A stretch of 64,000 nucleotides of DNA from SKKC01 sp046542845 (GTDB lineage Bacteria > Spirochaetota > Spirochaetia > DSM-27196 > SKKC01), in contig JBKHAN010000005.1 in assembly GCA_046542845.1 (NCBI GenBank), positions 17,793-81,792 on the forward strand, read 5' to 3'. Below are positions 1 to 8,973 of this stretch, one piece after another; position 1 is the stretch's first letter, and each line of letters opens with the position of its first letter. The translations under genes were made by a program, and so were the position numbers. The notes under the pieces were generated by a model. The model searched no databases. It was not told the origin of the DNA and was given only the letters and a program-made list of their open reading frames with translations.

Positions 1-1
1 T

Positions 2-856
2 CCGATGGAGGTTAGCGATGCGCTCGGAACAACCGTCGTCATACAGGAGAAGCCCGAGTCTCTGGTGTCCCTGAGCCTGTTTTCCGACGAGGTGCTTATT
101 GGACTCGGGGCGGAGGATCACTTTCTCGGCGTTTCAGAACTCGCGGTTGATCCGGTGTACAGCAATGTCGCCGAAACCGCCTCGACTATCGGCACGAACA
201 TCGAGTTCAACGTCGAGCAGATCATATCCCTGTCTCCAGACATCGTCTTCGCGGCCGACTGGAGCGACGGTGACCGGGTTTCCCAGCTCCAGGACGCGGG
301 CATTCCCGTGTATCGGACGCGCACATCCTTCACGATTCCGGATATTCAGGAAGAAATACGCACCCTCGCACGAATTATGGGGGAAACGGAGGCCGCGGAA
401 GACATGATTTCCGCGATGGACGCCCGCATCGCCGAGCTGCAAAGCACGGTATCCACGATTCCGGACGAACAGCGTCTTTCGGGCATTGAATACAATACCT
501 GGGGAACGTCGAGCGGCGTGAACACGACCTGGCACGAAGTGCTGCGTCTTGCCGGAGTGCACAACGCTGCAGCCGAGTTCGAGGAAGACGATTTTGGTAT
601 GGTTCCCATGTCAAAGGAACTGATCGTCGATCTCGATCCGGACATCATCTTTCTCCCGGGTTTTATCTGGGGAGAGGACGATGCAGCACAGGAGTTTGCC
701 GATCAGGTCATGAACGATCCAGCTCTGGAAGGACTCGAAGCAATCGAGTCAGAGCGTGTGTACATGATTCCTGAGCACCTGAAAGGAACCTACAGCCAGT
801 ACATTGTGGACGCAGCCGAGCACCTCGCACAGCTGGTGTATCCGGACTATTTCTAG
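2..856 (+). CDS. ABC transporter substrate-binding protein, siderophore/cobalamin type (5' partial)
   Basis: Binding protein of the FecB/BtuF (TroA-like) family, which captures iron-siderophore or cobalamin outside the membrane and hands it to a FecCD permease. The visible protein begins at the usual conserved opening (VSDALGTTVVI...PESLVSLSLFSDEVLIGLGA) and shows the family segments VEQIISLSPDIVFAAD and DLDPDIIFLPG. The frame is open to the left edge, so the signal peptide lies outside the window and the in-frame ATG at 5 is probably internal. It is followed 9 bp later by the permease and then by the ATPase, giving a complete importer. Substrate cannot be fixed: cobalamin, haem and ferric siderophore are all possible. 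Family assignment is strong, substrate weak. Confidence 0.85.
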   Translation, partial: PMEVSDALGTTVVIQEKPESLVSLSLFSDEVLIGLGAEDHFLGVSELAVDPVYSNVAETASTIGTNIEFNVEQIISLSPDIVFAADWSDGDRVSQLQDAGIPVYRTRTSFTIPDIQEEIRTLARIMGETEAAEDMISAMDARIAELQSTVSTIPDEQRLSGIEYNTWGTSSGVNTTWHEVLRLAGVHNAAAEFEEDDFGMVPMSKELIVDLDPDIIFLPGFIWGEDDAAQEFADQVMNDPALEGLEAIESERVYMIPEHLKGTYSQYIVDAAEHLAQLVYPDYF

Positions 857-865
857 CGCGCCACC

Positions 866-1912
866 ATGAACGCGGTAGGGAAGCGCTTCGTTGCACCGGT
901 GATACTGTCTGCTGCACTCGTTGTCTCACTCGCTGCGGCGGTTGGTCTTGGTTCGGTCACCGTGCCGCTCCGATCGATTCTGGACGTACTCGGGTTGCTG
1001 TTGAGCCCCGACGATGTGGATCTGTCTGCGCTGCCGCGGGAACTCAGAAGCGCATACTCGATTCTGTACCACATCCGCTTCCCTCGCGCGGTGGCGGCCG
1101 TGTTCGCCGGTGGAGCGCTCGCGCTCAGCGGCGCCGCGGTTCAGGGTTTGTTTCGTAATCCAATGGCAGGCCCCGACATACTCGGTATTTCTGCCGGGAG
1201 CAGCCTCGGAGCAGTGCTCGCGATTGTGTCGGGAATCGCGGTGCTGCATCCTCTTGCTGTTCCCGGCGCCGCCTTTCTCGGTGCGCTCGCCGCCGCCCTG
1301 TTTGTCTACGTAGTGGCTTCGGGTCGCGGCGGAACGCAGTTGCTCTTCGTAATACTCGCGGGCCTTGCCGTTTCGAGTCTTCTTAGTGGTCTGGTCTCGG
1401 CGGTGCTGATCTTCGCCGAGGAACACGCGGTGAGCCAGTTCATTTTCTGGACTATGGGAGGCCTTGAGGGACGGAGCTGGAGTACGGTCGTGCCGCCCCT
1501 GCCCTTTGTCGCGGGGCTGTCTCTGGTTATGATGGGTTTTTCGTCATCCCTGAATCTTCTGACACTGGGCGATGAGCAGGCGCACAGCCTCGGCGTCCGG
1601 GTTGAAGCACTGAAAGTGGGCATCCTCGTGACCGCGGCGATGCTGACCGCAATGGCTATCGCGCTCGCCGGCCCGATCGCGTTTATCGGCCTCATGGTGC
1701 CGCATCTCGTGAGACTGCTCACGGGTCCGGATCACAGGACGCTATTACCGTACTCGCTTGCAGCTGGAGCGATCGTTCTGCTTCTGAGCGACCTGATTGG
1801 CCGGTATGCATTTCGCCCGTATGAGATCCGAACGGGGATCGTAACCGCGGTCATCGGCGGGCCGTATTTCATTTTCCTGATTCTGCGCTACCAGAAACGG
1901 GGGTCGGTATGA
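866..1912 (+). CDS. FecCD/BtuC-family ABC transporter permease
   Basis: Polytopic inner-membrane subunit of about 348 residues, the normal length for FecCD/BtuC permeases with around ten membrane helices. Family hallmarks are visible: FPRAVAAVFAGGALALSGAAVQGLFRNPMAGPDILGISAGSSLGA near the N terminus, LTLGDEQAHSLGVRV in the coupling region, and PIAFIGLMVPHLVRLLTGPDHR toward the C terminus. It sits 9 bp after the binding-protein gene and its stop overlaps the ATPase start as ATGA, so the three are translated as one operon. The substrate is set by the binding protein and is not determined here. Confidence 0.92.
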   Translation: MNAVGKRFVAPVILSAALVVSLAAAVGLGSVTVPLRSILDVLGLLLSPDDVDLSALPRELRSAYSILYHIRFPRAVAAVFAGGALALSGAAVQGLFRNPMAGPDILGISAGSSLGAVLAIVSGIAVLHPLAVPGAAFLGALAAALFVYVVASGRGGTQLLFVILAGLAVSSLLSGLVSAVLIFAEEHAVSQFIFWTMGGLEGRSWSTVVPPLPFVAGLSLVMMGFSSSLNLLTLGDEQAHSLGVRVEALKVGILVTAAMLTAMAIALAGPIAFIGLMVPHLVRLLTGPDHRTLLPYSLAAGAIVLLLSDLIGRYAFRPYEIRTGIVTAVIGGPYFIFLILRYQKRGSV

Positions 1913-3186
1913 AGCCAATGCTCTCGGCACGCCGCGTCTCCTACTCGGTCGGTGGTGTGCAACTGCTGAAAGACATCGATCTTGACCTTGAACCGGGCGA
2001 AATTGTCGGCCTCATTGGACCGAATGGCGCAGGGAAAAGCACCTTGCTCCGGAATCTCATAGGATTCGCAACACCGGACAGCGGAACCGTGACCCTCAAG
2101 GGACGTCCCCTTCACGCGTATTCAGCACGTGAAAGGTCCCGTACCATGAGCTACCTCAGCAGACAGGGGCCGGATCAGTTTGCGTTTCGGGCGGTGGACG
2201 TCGTGGAGATGGGGACCTACCCCGGCCTGCGCTGGGGCCGGGCTCCGGGAAGCCGCGAACGGAACGCAGCACTGTCGGCGCTCGCGCAGGTCGGTCTGTC
2301 TGACCTTGCCGACCGCGAGTTCCCGACGCTTTCGGAGGGCGAGCGACAACTCGTTCTCTTTGCCCGCGTGCTTGTGCAGAATGCCTCGGTTATGCTTCTC
2401 GACGAACCCACGGCGAATCTCGACATAGGACACGAGCAGACCCTTCTCCGCATGGTTCGGGCGCTGTGCGATCAGGACCGCGGCGCGGTGGTTGCGCTTC
2501 ATAACCTGAACAGCGCAGCCGAATATTGCAGGCGTTTGATACTGCTCGAATCCGGCACGGTTACATCTGTCGGTACTCCGCACGAAGTTCTGACCCGGGA
2601 CAACCTGGAGCGGGCCTACAACACCGACGTACGAATCGGTCAGAACGAAACCACCGGCAGCGTCACCGTCAGTTCAGTTCCTGATGCGGGAACGGATCGC
2701 AATCTTCGAGTACACGTGATCGGTGGTGCGGGCAGCGCCGTCGCCATTACCCGGTTCCTCCACACAAAGGGTTGCACCGTCACTGGCGGGGTCGCGCACG
2801 AACTCGACAGCGACGCCAAGTTCTGGGCGGCAATCGGAATCAGTTATCTCCAGGTTCCGGCCTTCTCGGACATACAGCGGGGCGTTCTGGAACGCGCGTT
2901 GGATCTTGTCCGTTCTGCCGACCTGACCATTCTGTGTGCGTTCCCATTCGGTCACGGAAACGCCGCTAATCTCGACATTGCCGAACAGGCGCGGGAACTT
3001 ATGATCCTCGACGACAGCACAGCGCTCTGCCGAAGAGCGTTCTTTGGTGATGCGGCCGAGCTTGAGGTGCGGTTCAGACGGCTGGAAGCCATCTGGGGAA
3101 CAGTCAACCACGAACGCGCATGCGCCTGCATTGCCTCAATAATCGACGGCGGAGCCGAGTCGAAAGAACGCGATGGCACGCGTTAG
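1909..3186 (+). CDS. ABC transporter ATP-binding protein (FecE/BtuD type) with extra C-terminal domain
   Basis: Cytoplasmic ATPase that powers the FecCD permease just upstream. Walker A is GPNGAGKST, the signature is LSEGERQ and Walker B is VMLLDEPTANLD. Usual FecE/BtuD proteins are about 260 residues; this one has 425. Residues from about 265 form a separate domain starting with a Rossmann-like stretch (LRVHVIGGAGSAVAITRFL) and including LTILCAFPFGHGN. I do not recognise its exact function; it may be a nucleotide- or cofactor-sensing module. The start overlaps the permease stop (ATGA). The 3' end overlaps the convergent chemotaxis receptor gene by 51 bp. The ATPase call is firm; the tail is unexplained. 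Confidence 0.9.
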   Translation: MKPMLSARRVSYSVGGVQLLKDIDLDLEPGEIVGLIGPNGAGKSTLLRNLIGFATPDSGTVTLKGRPLHAYSARERSRTMSYLSRQGPDQFAFRAVDVVEMGTYPGLRWGRAPGSRERNAALSALAQVGLSDLADREFPTLSEGERQLVLFARVLVQNASVMLLDEPTANLDIGHEQTLLRMVRALCDQDRGAVVALHNLNSAAEYCRRLILLESGTVTSVGTPHEVLTRDNLERAYNTDVRIGQNETTGSVTVSSVPDAGTDRNLRVHVIGGAGSAVAITRFLHTKGCTVTGGVAHELDSDAKFWAAIGISYLQVPAFSDIQRGVLERALDLVRSADLTILCAFPFGHGNAANLDIAEQARELMILDDSTALCRRAFFGDAAELEVRFRRLEAIWGTVNHERACACIASIIDGGAESKERDGTR

Positions 3187-4695
3187 TTCCTCGGACTGGC
3201 TGCTGAGTTCTTCCGACATGGAGGCCAGCTCCTCGGCCGATGAGGCGTTCCGCTGTATTATCTCATCGAGTTGAGACAGCGATTGATTGATCTGCTGTAC
3301 ACCGGCCGACTGTTCATTGCTGGAAACGGCGATTTCCTGTACGAGGGCTGCAGTCTGCCGGATACCATCTACAACCTCAAGCATGACGCTTCCAGCTTCG
3401 TCGGCTACTGAAAGACTCTCAACCGAGAGCGTGTTGATTTCCGCCGCGGTCGTCTGGCTGTGTTCAGCGAGCTTGCGGACTTCAGACGCGACGACTGAGA
3501 AGCCTTTTCCGTCCTGACCCGCTCGCGCTGCCTCTATTGCTGCATTCAATGCGAGGAGATTGGTGTTTCGAGCAATCTCTTCAATTACACCGATCTTCTC
3601 CGCGATTCGCCGCATGGCCTCAACCGTTTTCGACACCGAATCACCCCCGTACTGAGCACGTTCGGCGGTCTGATTCGAAGTCGTCTCGGTCCGTCTCGCA
3701 TTTTCGGAGTTGGTGTTAATGGTTGCGCCCATTTCTTCCATGGATGAGGCAACCTGTTCTGCCTCTGCAGCCTGTTGAGCCGCTGCCTGCGAAAGCAGTT
3801 GTGAGGATTCACTGATCTGATCGCTGCCTGAGCTGACCTGATCGGCTGCTGTCTGAATATTCTGTACCACTTCACTAATGGCCGATTGCATGGTTCCAAA
3901 AGCACGGACGAGCACCCCAATCTCGTCTGAGCGACTCCCGTCCGTTGTTGAGACGGTAAAGCTCAGATCACCGGCAGCAAGCGTTTCTGCCATGTCTGCG
4001 GCTGTCCGAATCGGGCGAACGATGGAGCGATTCACAAACCACGCGCCAAACACCGTGGCCAGCGCCAGGATGACCGCCGCCGCGCTGAGTAATGCACTGA
4101 TTGCCTGTCGGCTGCCATCGGCTATTATCTGATCGACGCTGGTCATTTCGATTCCAACGAACAGTATCCCGATGACGTCTTCATCATCGTTGAACAGAGG
4201 CTGATAGCCTGTGAAATAGTCGCGGCCGAGGATTGCCGCTTGTCCGATAAACAACTCTCCGGCTGACACGGGTTCAAATGCGGCACTCGACCGCCCGAGG
4301 GTCGTACCGACCACTCGCTCTCCGTCTTCGTTTACAATGCTGGTGACCACACGCCGAAAGTCTCCACTGTCGCGGACAAAAATCGTCGCGACGACCCCGA
4401 GATCCGTCGAAATCCGATCGATAGTCCCGTACCGTCCGTCGAGAGGGGTGCCCTGCTCGTCGACGATAGCGTCGGCTTCGTGGCGAAGCTGCCCATATTC
4501 GTTTCGGATATACGCTTCAGCGGCACGGATGTCACCACGCATTTTTCGCTCAGTCATTTCCAGTACCGTCGACCGGGCCGTCGTTTCGACCATGTATATT
4601 GCGATAGACAGTAAGGCACCGGTAACGAGCACCATCGCAAAGGCCATGAAACCTATGAGCTTCGTCGATATTCCGCCGCGAAAATTGACACGCAT
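3136..4695 (-). CDS. Methyl-accepting chemotaxis protein with periplasmic Cache-like sensor
   Basis: Membrane chemoreceptor that controls CheA/CheW. Order: membrane helix at about residues 12-34, periplasmic sensor of about 160 residues resembling a single Cache domain (DLGVVATIFVRDSGDFRRV, YFTGYQPLFNDDEDVIGILFVGIEM), second membrane helix at about 196-218, HAMP region, then a long coiled-coil signalling domain. The hairpin tip is IARNTNLLALNAAIEAARAG followed by GKGFSVVASEVRKLAEHS, the near-invariant MCP signature. No obvious CheR-binding pentapeptide at the C terminus. A GGAGG ribosome site precedes the ATG. The ligand is unknown. The last 51 bp lie antisense to the end of the upstream ABC ATPase gene. 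Confidence 0.95.
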   Translation of the reverse strand: MRVNFRGGISTKLIGFMAFAMVLVTGALLSIAIYMVETTARSTVLEMTERKMRGDIRAAEAYIRNEYGQLRHEADAIVDEQGTPLDGRYGTIDRISTDLGVVATIFVRDSGDFRRVVTSIVNEDGERVVGTTLGRSSAAFEPVSAGELFIGQAAILGRDYFTGYQPLFNDDEDVIGILFVGIEMTSVDQIIADGSRQAISALLSAAAVILALATVFGAWFVNRSIVRPIRTAADMAETLAAGDLSFTVSTTDGSRSDEIGVLVRAFGTMQSAISEVVQNIQTAADQVSSGSDQISESSQLLSQAAAQQAAEAEQVASSMEEMGATINTNSENARRTETTSNQTAERAQYGGDSVSKTVEAMRRIAEKIGVIEEIARNTNLLALNAAIEAARAGQDGKGFSVVASEVRKLAEHSQTTAAEINTLSVESLSVADEAGSVMLEVVDGIRQTAALVQEIAVSSNEQSAGVQQINQSLSQLDEIIQRNASSAEELASMSEELSSQSEELTRAIAFFRLGSAVDY

Positions 4696-4731
4696 GTGCA
4701 GCCTCCGTTTATAGTCTTATTGGAGGAAATA

Positions 4732-4737
4732 ATTATA
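4732..4737 (-). promoter_or_regulatory. Candidate -10 element for the chemoreceptor gene
   Basis: A perfect TATAAT on the minus strand about 37 bp before the receptor ATG, in an AT-rich patch unlike the flanking coding sequence. No good -35 is visible at 16-18 bp, so this is a partial prediction only. Confidence 0.4.
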
Positions 4738-4888
4738 CTATTACTGTACGTTTTTATCACGGCAAAAGTATCAATTACTATCCCCGATTTTTCGGTGTCT
4801 GTTCTCTTGTACGAAAAATGTTCCGCCGGTACACGTGTTTTTGCCTGTCCTGTGATATACCGTATAGGGGAAGCGGGAGACGCACCGT

Positions 4889-5422
4889 ATGGAAAAAACG
4901 ATCGTCAGCGTATGCACAACGCTGCTGGGGTCGCTCCGTGTCCGTCAGGGGATACCGGCCAAGACCGTCGGCAGGGCGCACTATTATCACCTTGTGTCGT
5001 GTGGGTCCCTCAAGGCCGCTGAAACGCTTGGAACGCTTCTGGCTCGGGACGTTTCAAGCCCCTTTGTTCCCGGGGACCTCGTGCTGAAAGACCGAGGCGA
5101 ACAGTGTTGCAGTGTCCTTGTGTATCCCGGTTTCTTTGAACTCCCGCATCCAGCGCTCGCGTTTTCCTGTGAGATCGATACGCTGCAGAAGCAGGTCCGG
5201 ATCCGGCATTACCGGGCAAACCGCCCCGTCCTGCACCGGAAAGAGCTGCTGCTTGAAGCCGGCTCCGACGAACACACACGCTGTTCTATCCTGACGGCAG
5301 AGGAAGAGGCTGCCGGCTTACTGGCGCGCCCCTTCAACTTTGGTTTCGAGAGTCAATGGAAGACACGCCTCGCCACAGCGGGGTTTATCGTGAGCGGGCA
5401 CTCGATCGTGGCTTGCGAATAG
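4889..5422 (+). CDS. Hypothetical protein, 177 residues
   Basis: Not recognised. Soluble-looking protein with no signal peptide or membrane helix, starting MEKTIVSVCTTLLGSLRVRQG. It contains a Cys-rich patch (EQCCSVLVYPGFFELPHPALAF) and a basic middle (IRHYRANRPVLHRKELLLEA). The ATG is preceded by a purine-rich GGGAAGCGGGAG. It stands 26 bp upstream of the aldo/keto reductase and may be cotranscribed with it. Other frames over the same bases look like shadows, with less natural composition. No function is proposed. Confidence 0.55.
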   Translation: MEKTIVSVCTTLLGSLRVRQGIPAKTVGRAHYYHLVSCGSLKAAETLGTLLARDVSSPFVPGDLVLKDRGEQCCSVLVYPGFFELPHPALAFSCEIDTLQKQVRIRHYRANRPVLHRKELLLEAGSDEHTRCSILTAEEEAAGLLARPFNFGFESQWKTRLATAGFIVSGHSIVACE

Positions 5423-5447
5423 CTGCATCCTCCCGCAGGATGTAGCC

Positions 5448-6425
5448 ATGAAGAAACGAACGCTTGGAGATACGGATCTTACGCTTTCGCCGGTCGGCGT
5501 TGGTCTGTGGGCAATTGGTGGCGACGCCTGGGGATCCACCGACGACGCAGAAGCGCTGCGAATGCTCGACGTCGCCGTCGAACGTGGGGTGGATTTCTAC
5601 GACACCGCGGACGTATACGGCGATGGACACAGCGAAGAGCTCCTGGGTAAATCCATGAAGGGCCGCAGGGACACGTTCGTCGTGGCGTCAAAAATCGGCT
5701 GGCGGGGCTTTGACAGGGATCAGAATCGCTCGGCGTACACCTCCGTCGAACGCCTCGTTGCGGGTGTAGAGAGTAATCTTCAACGCCTCGGCACCGACTA
5801 TATCGACATTATGCAGAGTCACATCAATTTCCAGGACCCGACCATGGACGTTTTCCTTGAGGGTTTCGAGAAACTGAAGGCGGACGGCAAGATTCGCGCC
5901 TACGGAGTCAGTACAAGCGACTTCGATTACCTTCGGGCCTTTAACGACCGTGGCGGCTGCTCGACCCTGCAGATCGACTACAGTATCCTCAACAGAACCG
6001 GCGAGGCAGACTGTCTTGAGTATTGCCGTACGCACGGTATAGGTGTGATCGTCCGCGGAGCTTTAGCCATGGGCATCCTCACCGGCAAGTTCAGCGCAGA
6101 CCAGACGTTTGAGGACGGTGATTTTCGTCAGGCGTGGATTACCGATCCGGAACAGAACAACGCGTTCACCCAAGACCTTGGGACCGTTTCGCGTCTCCGA
6201 CCTGTCCTCGAACTTGGACCTGCTGGACAGACTCTTGCACAGCTCGCGCTGCGCTTCGTGCTCGCCCATCCGGCAGTGTCCATGATCATACCCGGGAGCA
6301 GGAATCAGCGGCAGCTCGAACAGAACCTTGCCGTCCTCGATATGCCCTCACTAAGCGCCGCGGAGCAACAAGCCATAGACGCGGTGGTACCTCCCGGTGG
6401 CGGCCGGAAAATCTGGCCCGCCTGA
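5448..6425 (+). CDS. Aldo/keto reductase
   Basis: NADPH-dependent oxidoreductase of the aldo/keto reductase superfamily, (beta/alpha)8 barrel, 325 residues. The catalytic tetrad can be placed at D52 and Y57 (DTADVYGDG), K82 (VASKIGW) and H125 (IDIMQSHINF). The C-terminal cofactor region reads AVSMIIPGSRNQRQLEQNL, typical of the family. The N terminus MKKRTLGDTDLTLSPVGVGLW matches YhdN/YajO-type bacterial members, which reduce small aldehydes and ketones. The true substrate is unknown. It ends about 40 bp before the palindrome of the next operon, so the two are probably separate transcripts. Confidence 0.93.
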   Translation: MKKRTLGDTDLTLSPVGVGLWAIGGDAWGSTDDAEALRMLDVAVERGVDFYDTADVYGDGHSEELLGKSMKGRRDTFVVASKIGWRGFDRDQNRSAYTSVERLVAGVESNLQRLGTDYIDIMQSHINFQDPTMDVFLEGFEKLKADGKIRAYGVSTSDFDYLRAFNDRGGCSTLQIDYSILNRTGEADCLEYCRTHGIGVIVRGALAMGILTGKFSADQTFEDGDFRQAWITDPEQNNAFTQDLGTVSRLRPVLELGPAGQTLAQLALRFVLAHPAVSMIIPGSRNQRQLEQNLAVLDMPSLSAAEQQAIDAVVPPGGGRKIWPA

Positions 6426-6466
6426 CGTACAGCCGACAGTTCGACGGCTCGACAGCGTCCACCCCT

Positions 6467-6495
6467 AACTATTGACACTGTGCGTGTCAATAGTT
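6467..6495. promoter_or_regulatory. Perfect inverted repeat, likely TetR operator
   Basis: Two perfect 12-bp arms, AACTATTGACAC and GTGTCAATAGTT, separated by 5 bp (TGTGC). It lies immediately before the TetR-family gene and contains TTGACA (6472-6477), which could serve as a -35 box. A regulator binding here would block its own promoter. A GTG start inside the palindrome (6480) is less likely than the ATG at 6507. Confidence 0.7.
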
Positions 6496-6506
6496 ACCGT
6501 TTGACC

Positions 6507-7112
6507 ATGGATGTCGACGCGACGAGCGACGGCCGCAGAACACGCCGCGATGAAAACAAGCGGCGAGTAGTTCGCGCGGCGATTCAGCTTATCCGGGAGA
6601 CAGGAAGCGTTCCCTCAGCAGAGGCTGTATCCACACGCGCGGATGTGTCGCGACGGTCGGTGTATCGCTTCTTCGCCGACCTCGACTCGCTTCTGCAGGC
6701 GGCGCTGGACGAATTGTGGCAGGATATCGCTCATCGATTCCCTTTCCCCGCGCCCGACACGAGCGACCTCAGTCGCTCGGTGCACAGGTTTGTCGAGCAC
6801 CGTGCGCTCGTATACGAATATGTAACCCCGATTCGGGTGATCGGCGAACAAAAGAAATACGGTATCGAGGCAATCAGGCGCATGTACGCCGAGCGACACG
6901 ACCGCGAGCGCGCTCACGTTCGCGAGTACGTCACCGCGCTGTTGCCGCCTGGTGCCCGTAACAATGAAGCGGTTCTCGACGAAGTTCAGGTAAGCTCCTC
7001 GTGGCAGGCGTGGCACGCGCTTCGCACCGACTACGCCTGCTCAATTTCGGCGGCAACGTCCCGTATAGAACACATCGTTTTCTCAATTCTGAACACACAG
7101 GGGCGCGTATGA
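6507..7112 (+). CDS. TetR-family transcriptional regulator
   Basis: Local repressor of about 201 residues. The N-terminal helix-turn-helix reads RRVVRAAIQLIRETGSVPSAEAVSTRADVSRRSVYRFFADLDSLL, the standard TetR pattern, followed by a variable helical ligand-binding part. ATG at 6507 is preferred because the alternative GTG at 6480 falls inside the operator palindrome. No clear Shine-Dalgarno is seen, so translation may begin on a very short leader. Its stop overlaps the MATE start (ATGA), so it very probably controls the efflux operon that follows. Confidence 0.85.
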   Translation: MDVDATSDGRRTRRDENKRRVVRAAIQLIRETGSVPSAEAVSTRADVSRRSVYRFFADLDSLLQAALDELWQDIAHRFPFPAPDTSDLSRSVHRFVEHRALVYEYVTPIRVIGEQKKYGIEAIRRMYAERHDRERAHVREYVTALLPPGARNNEAVLDEVQVSSSWQAWHALRTDYACSISAATSRIEHIVFSILNTQGRV

Positions 7113-8494
7113 GCCTGACATCGAAGGAACTGCAACAGAGGCAACGGATCGGAATGATGGCGGAAGGTCCGATCGGCGTGACGCTGTTCAAACTGTCTGC
7201 CCCGGCGATCGCCGGTATGATCGTAATGGCGATCTACAACATCGTCGACACCATTTTCGTCAGCTTCCTTCGCGACACCACCGCAATCGCTGCTACCGGA
7301 ATCGTGTTCCCGATGTTCCAGCTCATTGGCGCCGTAGGCCTGACCTTCGGCATGGGCGCGGCAAGTGTCATCAGCCGTCGCCTCGGTGCCGGGGATCACG
7401 AGGGCGCGCACCGGGCAGCGACAACCGCATTCTACAGTTCGCTGGTCGTCGGAATTGTGCTTTCCATTCTCGGGGGGATCTTCATACAGCCCCTCCTGAG
7501 CGTATTCGGAGCGACTCCTGACATCCTGGCCGAAGCCACGCTCTACGGGCGGGTCATTATAGGGGGATCGGTGTTCCTGGTCGTAAACATGACCCTGAAC
7601 AACCTGCTCAGGGCCGAAGGCGCGTCCGGCCACAGCAGTCTCGGGCAGATGGTCGGCGCAGTGCTGAATATCATTCTCGATCCTGTATTCATTTTTGTAC
7701 TGGACATGGGCATTACCGGGGCGGCTGTTGCCACCGTCATTGCGCAGGCAGCCTCGACGCTGTTTCTGCTTTCGTTCTACCTCCGCCGAAAAGGAACGCT
7801 GCATCCGGTATCGTTCAGGCATCTCCATCCAACCCTGACCACGTATCGCGCGATCATGACCCTCGGGTTCCCGACCTTCGTCAGGCAGATTCTCGGAAGT
7901 CTGTCGTTTGGAATTGTCAACAACGCAGCCGGCGGCTTTGGAGACGGCGCTATTGCCGCAGTGAGCGTCACCTTCCGTGTGTTCATGCTGATCTTCATGG
8001 CAATGATGGGTCTCGCGCAGGGGCTGCAGCCGCTGGTAGGATACAACTACGGTGCGAAAGCGTTTGATCGCGTCCACGCGACGATACGGCTGGTTGTCCG
8101 ATTTGCTGTTGGATTCGGCGCCGTCGGCGGGCTGGTATTGAGCGTTTTTTCCCGGCCTATCATGACCTTCTTTACACCACACAATGCCGAAGTGATCGCA
8201 ATGGGAGCATTCGCAATGCGAACCTTTTCGGTCGCGCTGATCCCCGCCGGACTCGTTATTCTGTTTGGTGGAGTTTTTCAGGCGCTCGGCGACGGACGGT
8301 CGGCCCTGCTCCTGGCCGCAAGCCAGCAGGGGCTCTATCTGATCCCTATGGTACTCCTGCTTCCACCGTTTTTTGGAGTCAACGGAGTGTTTATGGCTCA
8401 ACCCGCGGGATTCTTCCTCGCGTTTCTGACTGGACTTGTACTTATGAAACGAAGCTACACGAAACTCAAGCATGAAGAAGGTACCAGATCATGA
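7109..8494 (+). CDS. MATE-family efflux transporter
   Basis: Inner-membrane Na+- or H+-driven exporter of drugs or metabolites, 461 residues with about 12 membrane helices. Typical MATE segments are GVTLFKLSAPAIAGMIVMAIYNIVDTIFV at the start, NMTLNNLLRAEGASGHSSLGQMVGAVLNIILDPVFIFV in the first half and GLAQGLQPLVGYNYGAKAFDRV in the second. The open frame extends further upstream, but ATG 7109 overlaps the TetR stop as ATGA and matches the family N terminus. The position after a TetR gene suggests induction by an exported compound. Confidence 0.93.
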   Translation: MSLTSKELQQRQRIGMMAEGPIGVTLFKLSAPAIAGMIVMAIYNIVDTIFVSFLRDTTAIAATGIVFPMFQLIGAVGLTFGMGAASVISRRLGAGDHEGAHRAATTAFYSSLVVGIVLSILGGIFIQPLLSVFGATPDILAEATLYGRVIIGGSVFLVVNMTLNNLLRAEGASGHSSLGQMVGAVLNIILDPVFIFVLDMGITGAAVATVIAQAASTLFLLSFYLRRKGTLHPVSFRHLHPTLTTYRAIMTLGFPTFVRQILGSLSFGIVNNAAGGFGDGAIAAVSVTFRVFMLIFMAMMGLAQGLQPLVGYNYGAKAFDRVHATIRLVVRFAVGFGAVGGLVLSVFSRPIMTFFTPHNAEVIAMGAFAMRTFSVALIPAGLVILFGGVFQALGDGRSALLLAASQQGLYLIPMVLLLPPFFGVNGVFMAQPAGFFLAFLTGLVLMKRSYTKLKHEEGTRS

Positions 8495-8973
8495 ATACAT
8501 TCATTCCTGCCGTCGCGAGCAATGAGTACCGGGGCAGCCGTATCGCAGTCGCCGCCTTCGCTGTTCTGACCGGCGTCTCGATTATCCGAAGCCTGATCCA
8601 CATTCTCGCGCCCGACGGTGGCGCGGGTTCCATAGCCACGATACCGCTCCAACGGTACAGCGCGGATGCCGCGGCGACCGTGATACACGTATTCGCCCTG
8701 TGGGGTCTCTCACAGCTTCTGTTCGCGATCGTTTCGCTCCTGGTTCTTTTTCGCTACCGCAGCCTTATTCCCCTCATGTATCTGCTAAGCATCGGAGAAT
8801 ACACAGTCCGGCTTGTGCTCGGCTTCGTAAAACCGGTAACCCTTGCGGGAACGGCGCCCGGTGGCGTCGCCAACTACGTGCTCGTGCCGCTGCTGCTCGT
8901 GCTGTTGCTCCTGTCGGTGAAGAGGCGGAAGCGATATGCGACGGGGAATCACGGTGGAGAGGCACACACATGA
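8491..8973 (+). CDS. Small membrane protein of unknown function
   Basis: 160 residues with four hydrophobic segments (around 20-40, 65-88, 92-112 and 125-143) and a basic C-terminal tail (VKRRKRYATGN). Not recognised. It overlaps the MATE stop by ATGA and the next gene by the same pattern, so it is part of the same translationally coupled operon and may assist or modify the exporter. That role is inferred from position only. Confidence 0.75.
   Translation: MNTFIPAVASNEYRGSRIAVAAFAVLTGVSIIRSLIHILAPDGGAGSIATIPLQRYSADAAATVIHVFALWGLSQLLFAIVSLLVLFRYRSLIPLMYLLSIGEYTVRLVLGFVKPVTLAGTAPGGVANYVLVPLLLVLLLLSVKRRKRYATGNHGGEAHT

Noticed and set aside
1469..1480. Another copy of the REP-like motif (GGGACGGAGC)
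   Set aside because: It lies within the FecCD permease coding sequence (EGRSW) far from the cluster and is probably coincidental.
6480..6506. GTG start for the TetR gene
   Set aside because: It falls inside the perfect operator palindrome, and the ATG at 6,507 gives the normal TetR N terminus.
7031..8473. 480-codon minus-strand open frame
   Set aside because: It lies exactly opposite the MATE gene, has low-complexity polar composition and no family signature; the MATE frame explains the bases.
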